Shown here piece by piece: positions 9,117 through 18,600 of a DNA stretch of 64,000 nucleotides. Position 1 is the first letter of the stretch. Each line of letters starts with the position of its first letter. Origin of the DNA: Lonsdalea populi (GTDB lineage: Bacteria > Pseudomonadota > Gammaproteobacteria > Enterobacterales > Enterobacteriaceae). A model generated the notes under the pieces. That model saw only the letters and a program-made list of their open reading frames with translations. It had not been told where the DNA came from and ran no database searches. The position numbers were made by a program, and so were the translations under genes. The stretch lies in NCBI RefSeq assembly GCF_015999465.1, contig NZ_CP065534.1, forward strand, positions 2,418,001 through 2,482,000, given 5' to 3'.

Positions 9117-9926
9117 ATGAGGCTATTTGCTCACGCAGCGGAATTGGAAAAAAACAACCGGGCTTTCGCCTTCATCCACATCGTGGAATGCCGTGGATCG
9201 ACGCCCCGCCACAGCGCCAGCATGCTGGTCGATGAGGACGGCAACCGCTTCGGCACCATCGGCGGAGGGATGATGGAACGGCGGGTGCTGGAAGAAGCGA
9301 AAGAGGCGCTGGCGCAGGGAGAATCCCGCCTGTTCAGCGGTCGCATGGCGCGTCAGGGCGACGGGGCGGTCGGCTCGGACTGCGGCGGGACGATAAAGGT
9401 GCATATCGCGGTCCAGCCGCGCCGCCCGCAGCTGATTCTGATCGGCGCCGGTCACGTAAACCGGGCCATCGCCGCAGCCGCCGAGCCGCTGGACTTCGAG
9501 ATCACGCTGGTGGATACCTGGCGGGAGAATCTGGAGCATCCCGATCTCCCCGCCGACAGCCGCAAATTATGCGCCGACAGTTTTACCGCCGGTCTCCGGC
9601 AGTTGACGTTGGACGGACACTGCTATGTGGTGATCGCCACCAATCATCAGGATAAAGAGGCGCTGACGCAGACCATCGGCAAGCCGGTCCGTTATCTGGG
9701 GCTGTTGGCCAGCCGGCGCAAGCTGCAAACCTTCCGCGCCGAGCTGAAAAAAGACGGCGTTGACGCCGCCGATCTGGCGGCGCTGCGCTCGCCCATCGGG
9801 CTGGATATCGGCGCGGAAACGCCGGCGGAGATCGCCATCAGCGTGCTGGCGGAGCTATTGCAGGTGAAAAACGGCGCCAGCGCGGCCTCGCTTCAATCGA
9901 CCACGCTGACGGTGGTGTCACCCTAG
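9117..9926 (+). CDS. xdhC: XdhC-family molybdenum hydroxylase maturation factor
   Basis: XdhC/CoxI-family chaperone that binds molybdenum cofactor, helps its sulfuration, and delivers it to xanthine dehydrogenase. The 269-residue protein has the N-terminal XdhC domain (CRGSTPRHSASML, GTIGGGMMERRVLEEA, SDCGGT). A C-terminal Rossmann domain follows (LILIGAGHVNRAIAAAA, VVIATNH). The frame is open from 8847, but GAGG lies just before 9117 and the sigma-54 promoter ends at 9078, so 9117 is the best start. The 3' end overlaps the convergent hyuA by 9 bp. Two molybdenum hydroxylases in this window could be clients. The sequence does not say which, but shared sigma-54 control points to XdhAB. Confidence 0.88.
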   Translation: MRLFAHAAELEKNNRAFAFIHIVECRGSTPRHSASMLVDEDGNRFGTIGGGMMERRVLEEAKEALAQGESRLFSGRMARQGDGAVGSDCGGTIKVHIAVQPRRPQLILIGAGHVNRAIAAAAEPLDFEITLVDTWRENLEHPDLPADSRKLCADSFTAGLRQLTLDGHCYVVIATNHQDKEALTQTIGKPVRYLGLLASRRKLQTFRAELKKDGVDAADLAALRSPIGLDIGAETPAEIAISVLAELLQVKNGASAASLQSTTLTVVSP

Positions 9927-11318
9927 CGCGTCGGCGGCCGGCGCGCGGAACGGCCGGCGGCGCAGAAAGCGCCCATGCCCTGCGCGTCCTGAGAAAACGC
10001 CGTCCCGCCAGACGATCGTTCCCCGGCTCAGGGTCATGACCGGCCAACCGCGGCATGTCATGCCCTCGTAGGGGGAGTAGTCGCCGTTATCATGCATGTC
10101 GTCATGGCGCAGCGTGACGCGGCGTTGGGGATCGAACACCACCAGATCGGCATCCGCGCCGGGCAGCAGGCTGCCCTTGCGCGGCCACAGGCCGAAGAGC
10201 TGCGCCGGGCGGGCGCTGGTCAGCGCGACAAACCGCTCAGCGCTGATACGCCCGGTCGCCACGCCGCTGGAGTACAGCAGCGCCAGACGATTTTCCACCC
10301 CCGGCAGCCCGTTGGGACAACGGCTGAAATCCCCGCCGGAAAGCGCCCGGCGTTGGCTCAGGGAAAAATGGCAGTGATCGGTCGCCAGCGTCGCTATGCC
10401 GCCGTCCGCCACCCCTTGCCACAGCGCCGCCTGCTCCTCCGGCCCGCGCAAAGGCGGGCTGAGGATATACTTCAGCCCATCGGGCTCCAGATAGCGGCGG
10501 TCGTCCAACAGCAGATACTGCGGACAGGTTTCGGCCCACACCGGCTGATTACGACGTTGGGCCAGCCGCAGGTAATCCAGACCCAGCCCATTGGAGAGGT
10601 GGACGATATAGAGCGGCGCGCAGTCCGCCAGCGCCGCCAGATTGATCATGCGCGCGATCGCCTCCGCCTCACAGGCGACAGGACGGCTCAAGGCATGATA
10701 AATGGGCGCGGTTTTCCCCTGTTGCAGCAACGCATCGCGGCGCAGGCGGATCGCCGCATCGTTCTCGGGGTGTACCGTGGCGAGCGCCTCCACCTGACGC
10801 AGCCGCTGCAACGCCCGCAGTATCGCCGTGTCGTCCAGCTTATACTGATAGGTTAGGTAGAGTTTAAAGCTGCTGATCCCCTCCTGTTCCACCATCGAGG
10901 CCATTTCATCCAAAATCGCGTCGTCTACGTGCTGAACCACGCCGTGGAAGCTGTAGTCGATCACCGCCTGACCTTTCGCGTAGGCATGGTAGCTCGCCAG
11001 CGGGTCATGCAGGCGACAGCCCGGCGGGCCGAACCCCATGTGATCGATAATCGTGGTCGTGCCGCCGCATGCCGCCGCGCGGGTGCCGGCATAAAAATCG
11101 TCGCAGCTGCGCCCGATACCGACATCGATGTTGAAATGGGTATGCGCATCAACGCCGCCCGGCATCACCTGACAGCCCGCGACGTCGATCACGTCCGTCT
11201 CCGGCGTGACGGCGATATCGGGACCGCGCTGCGCGATGCGCCCCTGGTCGATCAATAGATCTTCCTGATATCGTCCCTGATGGTCGATCAGCGTACCGCC
11301 CTTGAGTAACCGTGGCAT
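9918..11318 (-). CDS. hyuA: D-phenylhydantoinase/dihydropyrimidinase-family HyuA
   Basis: Cyclic-amide hydrolase of 466 residues that opens hydantoin-like rings to carbamoyl amino acids. Catalytic landmarks are present: HTHFNID (metal pair), SSFKLYLTYQYK (the lysine carboxylated in this family), HPEND, HLSNG and ATDHC. The sequence closely follows E. coli HyuA from the ygeV-hyuA cluster, as I remember it. The start at 11318 has AGGAGA at good spacing; the longer upstream frame is not needed. It lies 29 bp downstream of ygeX in the same operon. In the proposed urate pathway it would hydrolyse a ring intermediate made by YgfK and SsnA. Confidence 0.93.
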   Translation of the reverse strand: MPRLLKGGTLIDHQGRYQEDLLIDQGRIAQRGPDIAVTPETDVIDVAGCQVMPGGVDAHTHFNIDVGIGRSCDDFYAGTRAAACGGTTTIIDHMGFGPPGCRLHDPLASYHAYAKGQAVIDYSFHGVVQHVDDAILDEMASMVEQEGISSFKLYLTYQYKLDDTAILRALQRLRQVEALATVHPENDAAIRLRRDALLQQGKTAPIYHALSRPVACEAEAIARMINLAALADCAPLYIVHLSNGLGLDYLRLAQRRNQPVWAETCPQYLLLDDRRYLEPDGLKYILSPPLRGPEEQAALWQGVADGGIATLATDHCHFSLSQRRALSGGDFSRCPNGLPGVENRLALLYSSGVATGRISAERFVALTSARPAQLFGLWPRKGSLLPGADADLVVFDPQRRVTLRHDDMHDNGDYSPYEGMTCRGWPVMTLSRGTIVWRDGVFSGRAGHGRFLRRRPFRAPAADALG

Positions 11319-11347
11319 AAGACTCTCCTGTTGCCGCCGAGGGAGAA

Positions 11348-12544
11348 TTAACGCATTGCCGGAAGGCCTTCCCACACCACTTCCCGATAGTGTTGACGGT
11401 CCGTATCGCCTTCGGAGCTGATCGCCAATACGCAGGACGAGGCGTCCAGCCGTAGCCGGTCCATCAGCGCCTGACGCTGGGGACTGTGCAATATCGCCGC
11501 CAGCACGCCCATGCCGACGGCCCCGGACTCGCCGGAAACGATGCGGGGGTCGCGCCCGAGCGGATTGCCTAAAACCCGCATCCCCAGCGCCGTCACCCGG
11601 TCTTCACAGGAGATAAACTGACGGGCGCAATCGCGCAGCCGCGGCCAACCCAACGGATTCGGCTCGCCGCAGGCCAGCCCCGCCATCATGGTGTCCATCG
11701 CGCCGCCCAGGGCGACGATTTCGCCTTGTTGTGCGGAACGAAACAGGCAGTCGGCGCGCTCCGGCTCCACGATCGCCGTATGCAGCGACTCGGCGCCGTA
11801 ACGGTCGACCAGATGATCCAGAACGCCCGCCGCCATCGCCCCCACGCCGGCCTGTAGAAAGACGTGCGTCGGCGCAGGCCACTCGCGCTCGGCGATCTGC
11901 TCGACCGTTTCGACCGCCAGCGTCCCGTAGCCCTGCATAATCCAGGCGGGGATCTTTTCGTAACCCGACCAGGCGGTGTCCTGCACCACCTCCCACCCGT
12001 TCTCCTGCGCGGTGTGCAGGGTCAGCCGCACGGTGTCGTCGTAATTCATGTCGGTGACGATACACTCAGCTCCCAGGCGAGTGATATGGGCCACGCGTTC
12101 GGCTGACGCCCCCTTCGGCATATACACCACCGCGCGCTGCCCCAGCGCGTTGGCCGCCCAGGCCACTCCGCGGCCGTGATTGCCGTCCGTCGTCGTGGCG
12201 AAGGTGAGGCGTTCCGGCAAGGCCGCCCGGCCTTGTTCAAACGAGAAATCCGCCAGCGCGAGGTGATATTTTTCGCAGACGCAGCGGGCGATGGCGTACG
12301 CGCCGCCGAGGATTTTGAACGCATTCAGGCCGAAGCGCTGAGACTCGTCTTTCACCCATACCCGCCCTACGCCGAGCGCGGCGGCAAAAGCCTCCAGCGA
12401 GTACAACGGCGTCGGGGCGTAGCCCGGCATCCGCCGGTGAAAGGCCCGCGCCTGCTCCGCCTGTTCCCGGCCGAACAGCGCCGCTCCCCGTGGAGTAAAG
12501 TGAGCGTTATCGGCGATGCGCATTCGTAGTGAAAACGTAGACAT
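11348..12544 (-). CDS. ygeX: 2,3-diaminopropionate ammonia-lyase
   Basis: PLP enzyme of fold type II that splits 2,3-diaminopropionate into pyruvate and two ammonia molecules. The protein is 398 residues, the same length I recall for E. coli YgeX, from MSTFSLRMRIAD to the WEGLPAMR end. The PLP lysine lies in RFGLNAFKILGGAYA, with TTDGNHGRG and the SGESGAVG phosphate loop also present. The start at 12544 is preceded by AGGA and lies about 35 nt after the start point predicted from the sigma-54 promoter at 12591-12605; the frame extends further upstream without support. It heads the ygeX-hyuA operon. In the pathway it would be the carbon-releasing final step. Confidence 0.95.
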   Translation of the reverse strand: MSTFSLRMRIADNAHFTPRGAALFGREQAEQARAFHRRMPGYAPTPLYSLEAFAAALGVGRVWVKDESQRFGLNAFKILGGAYAIARCVCEKYHLALADFSFEQGRAALPERLTFATTTDGNHGRGVAWAANALGQRAVVYMPKGASAERVAHITRLGAECIVTDMNYDDTVRLTLHTAQENGWEVVQDTAWSGYEKIPAWIMQGYGTLAVETVEQIAEREWPAPTHVFLQAGVGAMAAGVLDHLVDRYGAESLHTAIVEPERADCLFRSAQQGEIVALGGAMDTMMAGLACGEPNPLGWPRLRDCARQFISCEDRVTALGMRVLGNPLGRDPRIVSGESGAVGMGVLAAILHSPQRQALMDRLRLDASSCVLAISSEGDTDRQHYREVVWEGLPAMR

Positions 12545-12590
12545 AATCGGTATCCTGATGATGTTGATGGCATTATTCATCTCAACAGGT

Positions 12591-12605
12591 TCAATATCCG
12601 TGCCA
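12591..12605 (-). promoter_or_regulatory. Sigma-54 (-24/-12) promoter of ygeX-hyuA
   Basis: The minus strand reads TGGCACGGATATTGA. The -24 half is a perfect TGGCACG and spacing is correct, but the last base of the -12 TTGC is A. The enhancer-like site at 12768-12782 lies about 170 bp upstream. Confidence 0.7.
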
Positions 12606-12767
12606 GTTTGTCGTTGCGGCGCCCGCCGCGATGCCGAATAATCGAAAACCGGAAACGTCGAGATATCGCGCCGCACGGCGTGAGCGCTCACGCCGTCGTT
12701 CCGGGAAATATTCCGCATAGACGGATGTTTTTGCGCCGTATCACGATAGGTGAAAAAAGAAGGCGTA

Positions 12768-12782
12768 TTCTCAAAATGAGAA
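12768..12782. promoter_or_regulatory. Putative enhancer site of the YgeV/XdhR activator (copy 2)
   Basis: TTCTCAAAATGAGAA is the exact reverse complement of the site at 8986-9000. It sits between the divergent ygeX promoter and the activator gene, ending 61 bp before the activator ATG, so it could also serve autoregulation. Imperfect symmetry extends outward (GGCGT on the left, ACGCC on the right). Confidence 0.65.
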
Positions 12783-12843
12783 ACGCCGTGCGGCATCCGC
12801 CTTTCCGGCAAGACTCGAATTCATTCACCACAAGAGCGTACCC

Positions 12844-14595
12844 ATGACGAGCCAAGCCCTGTCACTGATGAACCTTCAGCCCACGATCACGCATTTCACG
12901 CAGATGCTCAGCCAGGTCCTGGGGCTGGAAGTCGAAATCGTCGATAACCGCTTGCTGCGCGTAGCGGGGAGCGGCCCGTATCGTTCCCGCATCGGCCACC
13001 CGCCGGAGCACAGACACCTGCTGCAATACGTCGTGGATCACAAGAAAGAGAAGGTGGTCATTCATTCGCGGCACGACCCCGTTTGCCGGCGCTGCGGGGA
13101 ATTCGGCCGCTGCGGCGAGCTGGCCTTTCTCGGCCTGCCGGTAATGCATGAAGGCGTCTGTCTCGGGGTGATCAGCCTCGCGGCAATCACCCCGGAACAG
13201 CAGCGGCGATTACAGGAAAACATCGACGTATTTTCAGATTACGTCCGCCATGTTTCCTCGCTGCTGATGGCCAACCTGACGAAAAGCCCCGCGGCGCGCC
13301 ACGATATGGACGCGTTGTTCACCACGCTGATCAACAGCATGGATCAGGGCATTCTGGCGCTGGACGAGCACGGCATGATGACCTTCGCCAACCAGAACGC
13401 GCTGACGCTGCTCAATGCCCGTCGGGAGACGCTGGCCCAAGGTCCGATCGCCATTCGGCCGCTGGTCGCGAGTAAAGACTTCGCCAACGGCAATGCCCAG
13501 CATGTGGTCGCCTTCGCAAACCGGCAGGAAGTGGTGATCGGACAGCACCATCGCGGCAACGCCTTGCAGCTGTTTCTCTTCGCCTTTCATCAGTCCGAAC
13601 GCCCCGCGCCGATCGATGCCGCGGACAGCGAACCCCGCATCGGTCCATTTATCGGCCATGCGCCGGCCATCCAGACGCTGAAGCAGCGCATCGCGCGTTT
13701 TGCCGACAGCCCGTCCAGCATCATGATCACCGGGGAAAGCGGCAGCGGCAAAGAGATGCTGGCGCGGGCGATCCACCAGCTGGGGCGGCGCGGCGCGCGG
13801 CCTTTCGTCGCCATCAACTGTGCGGCGATCCCGGAACATCTGCTGGAAAGCGAACTGTTCGGCTACGTCAAAGGCGCGTTTACCGGCGCGGCTCCCAACG
13901 GCAAGGCCGGGCTGATTCAGTCCGCTCACGGCGGCACGCTGTTTCTCGATGAAATCGGCGATATGCCGCTGACATTGCAGGCCAAACTACTGCGGGTGCT
14001 GGAAACGCGCGAGGTCATGCCGCTGGGCGCCGCCAAGCCGGTGGCCGTCGATATCCGCATTGTCTCCGCCACGCATCAGGATTTAGCGCGGGCGATCGCA
14101 GACGGCGCGTTCCGTGAAGATCTCTACTACCGCCTGAAGGTGATCCCGATCGAGATCCCCCCGTTGCGGGAACGTACGGAAGACATTGAGCTGCTGGCGC
14201 ACCATTTTCTCAATCTGCACACCCTGCGTATCGGCAGCACCTACCCCGGCGTCAGCCGGGAGGTCATGGCGCTGCTGAGGCATTATCGCTGGCCGGGCAA
14301 TGTGCGCGAATTGAGTAATCTGATGGAGTATCTGGTGAATATCGTGCCCGACGGCGAAGTGATCGACCCGACGCTGCTGCCGCCCCATTTTCATCAAGCG
14401 GGGCCGGCGGCCACGCCGCCCACGGCCGCCGCGACGCGCGCTGGTGCTCCCAGCCTGAAGCAGTGGGAGCACCAGCGCATCGAGGACGCGTTGCGCCGCG
14501 GCATCGGTAAAAAACAGCTGGCGCAGGAGCTGGAGATCAGCCTGGCCACCCTGTATCGGAAAATCAAAAAGTACGGGCTGAGCGATCTTCGCTAG
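12844..14595 (+). CDS. ygeV: Sigma-54-dependent activator, YgeV/XdhR type
   Basis: Bacterial enhancer-binding protein of 583 residues. The N-terminal 130 residues form a sensor domain with [10 protein letters not shown] (Cys81, Cys84, Cys90), a possible metal or redox site that I also recall in E. coli YgeV. A PAS-like domain follows. The AAA+ domain has Walker A GESGSGKE, the sigma-54 contact loop GAFTGA, Walker [11 protein letters not shown] and an arginine-finger region [10 protein letters not shown]-terminal Fis-type helix-turn-helix ([21 protein letters not shown]) ends the protein. It diverges from ygeX. Four sigma-54 promoters in the surrounding 9 kb make it the obvious activator of the island. 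An AAGAG upstream supports 12844, though a start at the second methionine is possible. Confidence 0.9.
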   Translation: MTSQALSLMNLQPTITHFTQMLSQVLGLEVEIVDNRLLRVAGSGPYRSRIGHPPEHRHLLQYVVDHKKEKVVIHSRHDPVCRRCGEFGRCGELAFLGLPVMHEGVCLGVISLAAITPEQQRRLQENIDVFSDYVRHVSSLLMANLTKSPAARHDMDALFTTLINSMDQGILALDEHGMMTFANQNALTLLNARRETLAQGPIAIRPLVASKDFANGNAQHVVAFANRQEVVIGQHHRGNALQLFLFAFHQSERPAPIDAADSEPRIGPFIGHAPAIQTLKQRIARFADSPSSIMITGESGSGKEMLARAIHQLGRRGARPFVAINCAAIPEHLLESELFGYVKGAFTGAAPNGKAGLIQSAHGGTLFLDEIGDMPLTLQAKLLRVLETREVMPLGAAKPVAVDIRIVSATHQDLARAIADGAFREDLYYRLKVIPIEIPPLRERTEDIELLAHHFLNLHTLRIGSTYPGVSREVMALLRHYRWPGNVRELSNLMEYLVNIVPDGEVIDPTLLPPHFHQAGPAATPPTAAATRAGAPSLKQWEHQRIEDALRRGIGKKQLAQELEISLATLYRKIKKYGLSDLR

Positions 14596-14605
14596 CCCGA
14601 TGGGA

Positions 14606-15196
14606 TTAGCGGCGCCGGAGCAGCCGCTGATACTGTTCCGGCGTATCCATATCCCAATGAATCGCGCCGTCCGCCACCGGCACCCGCCGTTGCCCGTGGC
14701 GCGCGATCAACGCCTTCATCGAGGCGTCGTCCGCCGCCGCCAGCACCGCCTCGCGCATGGCGGGCGGCAACAGCACCGGGTGCCCTTTCCCCTGCGCGTA
14801 TTCCGGCACCAGACAGACGCCGTCGCGCCGTCGCCACAGCGCACGGTAGACCTCGCCGCTGACCGCGGGCATATCCCCCAACGCGAGAAAGAAATAGCCG
14901 TCGTCCAACGCCGCCGCGCCGCAGCGAATGGAAGAGAACATCCCCTGCGTGAAGTCCTCATTGTGCCGCAGGGTAATGCGCGAATGGCCGCCATAGCGCC
15001 AGCTTAACTCCGCGCCGCGAAAGCCGGTCACCAGCACGACGCGATCGCAGAAAGAGAGCGCCGCGCCCAGCGCGCCGTCGAGCACCGTGCCTTCTCCCCA
15101 GGGCAGCATCATTTTCCACTGCCCCATGCGGCTGGAAAGCCCCGCCGCCAGCATCAGGCAGACCTTGGGCGTCGTCGCGTCCGCGCCGAGGGTCAC
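14606..15196 (-). CDS. mocA: MocA-type molybdenum cofactor cytidylyltransferase
   Basis: Nucleotidyltransferase of the MobA/MocA family that makes molybdopterin cytosine dinucleotide, the cofactor form used by many bacterial xanthine-oxidase-type enzymes. Landmarks are LAAGLSSRMGQWKMMLPW (nucleotide-binding loop), the ALGDMPAVS metal motif and the GKGHPVLL segment. Translation most likely starts at GTG 15196, whose TGA overlaps the stop of the upstream [2Fe-2S] gene (GTGA), giving 196 residues, close to E. coli MocA. A longer open frame upstream overlaps that gene and is spurious. It is the last gene of the RpiR-headed operon and presumably equips the fused dehydrogenase. Confidence 0.88.
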   Translation of the reverse strand: MTLGADATTPKVCLMLAAGLSSRMGQWKMMLPWGEGTVLDGALGAALSFCDRVVLVTGFRGAELSWRYGGHSRITLRHNEDFTQGMFSSIRCGAAALDDGYFFLALGDMPAVSGEVYRALWRRRDGVCLVPEYAQGKGHPVLLPPAMREAVLAAADDASMKALIARHGQRRVPVADGAIHWDMDTPEQYQRLLRRR

Positions 15197-15651
15197 CGGG
15201 CCAATACCGCTTTGATGGAGGTGATGATCGGCTGATAACCGGTGCAACGGCACAGGTTGCCTTCCAGCGCCTCGCGGATCTCTTCGTCGTTCGGTTGCGG
15301 GTTGGCGGCCAGCAGCGCCCTGGCGCTGATCAGCATGCCGGGCGTGCAGAAACCGCACTGGACGCCGCCGTGGCGGACAAAAGCCTGTTGCAGTTTCACC
15401 CCCACCGGGTCGTGATGCAGCGCTTCCACCGTCATGATGTCTGCGCCGTCGCACTGGGCGACCAGCAGCAGACACGAACAGACCGCGCGCCCGTTCATCA
15501 TCACCGAGCACGCGCCGCACTCCCCGACCGAACACCCTTCCTTCGTGCCGGTCAGACGGCGCGTTTCCCGCAGGTAGTCCAGCAGGCGAGTATTATCGTC
15601 AACGCTGGCCCGCACCCGAACGCCGTTGATTTTCATTTCTACATCCATCAT
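15193..15651 (-). CDS. Molybdenum hydroxylase [2Fe-2S] subunit
   Basis: Small iron-sulfur subunit (152 residues) of a xanthine-dehydrogenase-family enzyme. The first cluster motif [13 protein letters not shown] has Cys40/45/48. The second has CGFCTPG (Cys99/102) and LCRCTGY near residue 135. The nearest E. coli counterpart by architecture is the 159-residue XdhC, a name that clashes with the maturation factor, so no symbol is given. ATG 15651 has AGGAG upstream. It begins 3 bp after the fused molybdenum/FAD subunit and is coupled to mocA by a GTGA overlap. Together with the fused subunit it makes a complete Mo-FeS-FAD enzyme. Confidence 0.93.
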   Translation of the reverse strand: MMDVEMKINGVRVRASVDDNTRLLDYLRETRRLTGTKEGCSVGECGACSVMMNGRAVCSCLLLVAQCDGADIMTVEALHHDPVGVKLQQAFVRHGGVQCGFCTPGMLISARALLAANPQPNDEEIREALEGNLCRCTGYQPIITSIKAVLAR

Positions 15652-15654
15652 GTG

Positions 15655-18600
15655 TTACTCCTGCGCCGCCAGTTCCGTCATCACCTGCCGGAACATATCG
15701 AGATAAACCGGAATTTTGTAAGGGGCTGACCACCGGCCGCCGATCGCCTGCGTCATCATCGTTTCCAGCGCCGCCGCCGCGCGATCAATCACCGCCGGCG
15801 TCGGCGCGTGGCCCACCAGCGCTTGCTCTACCGCCGTCAGCCGCTGAGGCTTGCCGAACACCGCGCCGTCCACCAGACGGCACAGTTCGATATGTCCGCC
15901 CGCTTCCAGCCGGAACAGCGCCGTCAGGCTTTGACGGGTGATATTGACGGCCGCGCGCCGCCCGAGCTGGAGATAGGACGGGCGCAGCTCGCCCGTGGGG
16001 GGCGGCGGCAGAATAATGCGGGTCACCAATTCGCCGGCCCGCAGCTGGGTGCGGTAACCGCCGGTGATAAAAGCGTCGAGCGGAACTCGGCGGCTCGCTG
16101 CGGCGGAACGGAGCTCCACTTCCGCCCGATAGATCATAAGCGGCGGCACGGAATCCGCACAGGGCGCGGCATTGACGATATTGCCCCCGACCGTGGCCCG
16201 GTTGCGCAGCTGCAACGACCCGATCGTGCGGCAGGCGGTCACCAGCAGTGGGTAATCACGCATCAAACGCGCGTCCGACGTCAGGTCTGTAAAGCAGGTG
16301 CCGGCGCCGATGGAGACCCCCTCGCCCTCTTCGGTTATGCCGCGCAGCTCGCGCAATCCGGAAATATCCACCAGGCGCGCCGGCGTCGTTTTCTGCCGCG
16401 CCTGCACCAGGACGTCGGTGCCGCCTGCCAGCGCCTGCGCGCCCTCCTGCGCCAACAGCGCCAACGCCTGCCCCATGCTGGACGGTCGGCTGACCTGCAA
16501 CGTGTTGAGCCGCAGCACCTGTTTTTGCGCCCCGTCATGCCCCTGGACTTCGCTCTGCCGCGCCGGTTTTTTCAGGTTATAGCCCAGACGCACCTGTTCG
16601 AGCGTCAGCGGCAGCGTGCGATTCCAGCGGCCGAGCGCGAAACTCACCGCATTGTTCAGCGCCGCGCCGCCCAGTTCCAGCACCGGTTCGCCGATCACCT
16701 TGGCGCCGTAGGGGCCGGCCTTGTCGGGGTTTTCCACCGCGATGACGTTGATGTTAGGGATGTCGCGGATCGTCGGCAGGAGATAGGTGTCGAAATTTTC
16801 CGACTTCACCTCCCCGTTTTCGACATTGAGATCTTCCAGCATGCCGTAGCCGATCATGCCTTGCACTACGCCGCCGTACACCTGCCCCTCGAAACCGACG
16901 CGGTTGATCACCGCGCCCACGTCATGCACCGCCGTGACAGCCAGCAGCGTGATCTTGCCGGTGCGGGTATCGACCGCCACCTCCGCCGCCTGACACCCAT
17001 ACACCCAGGTGAAATAAGGGCTGCCGCAGCCTTTCTCCTCGTCCCAGTGAATGGAAGGGGCCACATGCCAGCCGTAGGCGGAAAGATTGGCGCCGGCGGC
17101 CTTGGTCAGCGTGACGGCCTGACGGAAATCCATACCGCGGCGCGGGTCCGCGCGGTTGAATACCTTGCCGTCGCGCCATATCAGTTCATCGACGCCCGAA
17201 GCGCCCAACGATACCCCGATGGCCGCCGCCATGCGCTGTTTAAGCTTGTCCGCCGCGTTGAGCACCGCCTGCCCGCCCATCAGCGTGCCGCGCGAGGCGA
17301 CCGTGGAGCCGCCGTCGGCAATCATCGCGGTGGCGGGATCGGTAAACATGATCCACGACAGCGGCAGGCCGAAGGCTTCCGCCGCTATCATCGACATGAC
17401 CGTTTGTAGCCCCTGTCCGTTCTCCGAGACGGCGGTGGAAATATTGACGCTGCCGTCCGCATTGATCTGTATCAGCGCGGACGAGGCATCCAGCCCTTCC
17501 GCGCCCAGCGAACACCCCCGGTGACTCAGCGCCAGACCGATGCCGTATTTGATCGGCCCGCCCTCGGCGTTCAACCGCCGGTAACGTTCGCGTTTCTCAC
17601 TAAAATCGATGTCGTCCGCCGCTTTCGACAGCACCTCGCCGGCGGAAACCGTGTGTTCGCTGAACACCTGCCCCGCCATGCTGGTATCCCCTTGTTGCAG
17701 GATATTGCGCCGGCGTAGCTCCAGCGGCGATAACCCCAGCGCGGCCGCCACTTCATCCATCAACGACTCGTTGGCCAGAATGACCTGCGGCGCGCCGAAG
17801 CCGCGAAACGCCGAGGTGTAATTGTTGTTGGTGTACACGCCGGTGACCTCCACCCGCACGTTGGGAATGCGGTAGGGTCCCGCCGCCTGTACGGCGCTGC
17901 GCCAGGTCACAAAGGGGGTCTGCCCGGCATAGCTGCCGCCGTCCGCCAGCACGTCGATCTTGATGGCCTGAATGCGCGCCTCGTCATCCAACCCGATTTT
18001 GTATTTCATCTTGTAGGGATGACGCTTGTAACTCTCCCGCATCGATTGCTCGCGGTTGTAGGTGAACTTCACCGGTCGGCCCGTCAAATGACTCAACAGC
18101 GCCGCGCGGCACGCCAGATGGTCGATAATGTCGTCTTTACCGCCGAAGGAACCGCCGAGGACGGCGCGTTTAACGTTCACCCGCGACTGCGGCAAGCCCA
18201 GGTATTTCGCCACGAAACCGCGCACGCGATGGGCGTTCTGCACCGACCCGGACAGCGTCATGATTTGTTCGTTATCATCGATCCAGGCGATGATCGATTC
18301 CGGCTCGATGTAGGCGTGTTCCTGATACCCCACCTCGTATTCCCGCTCGAAGATGTGGCTGGCGGCCGCAAAACCCGCCTCGATATCGCCTTTGATCGTA
18401 TGGTGGCGATTAATCACGTTGCCGGCGCTGCCGGGATGGATCGGCCGGGCGTCCGGCTTCAGCGCCTCCTCCACGCGGGTAATGGGCGCATACGGCGTAT
18501 AGCGCACGCGGATCTTGTCCGCCGCCAGACAGGCCGCCTCATAGGTTTCCGCGGCGATCGCGGCGATCACATCGCCGCGGAACGCGATATTGTCCTTCAC

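Noticed and set aside
15808..17409. Rightward open frame of 533 codons
   Set aside because: Antisense to the fused molybdenum hydroxylase, with no domain and no ribosome-binding site.
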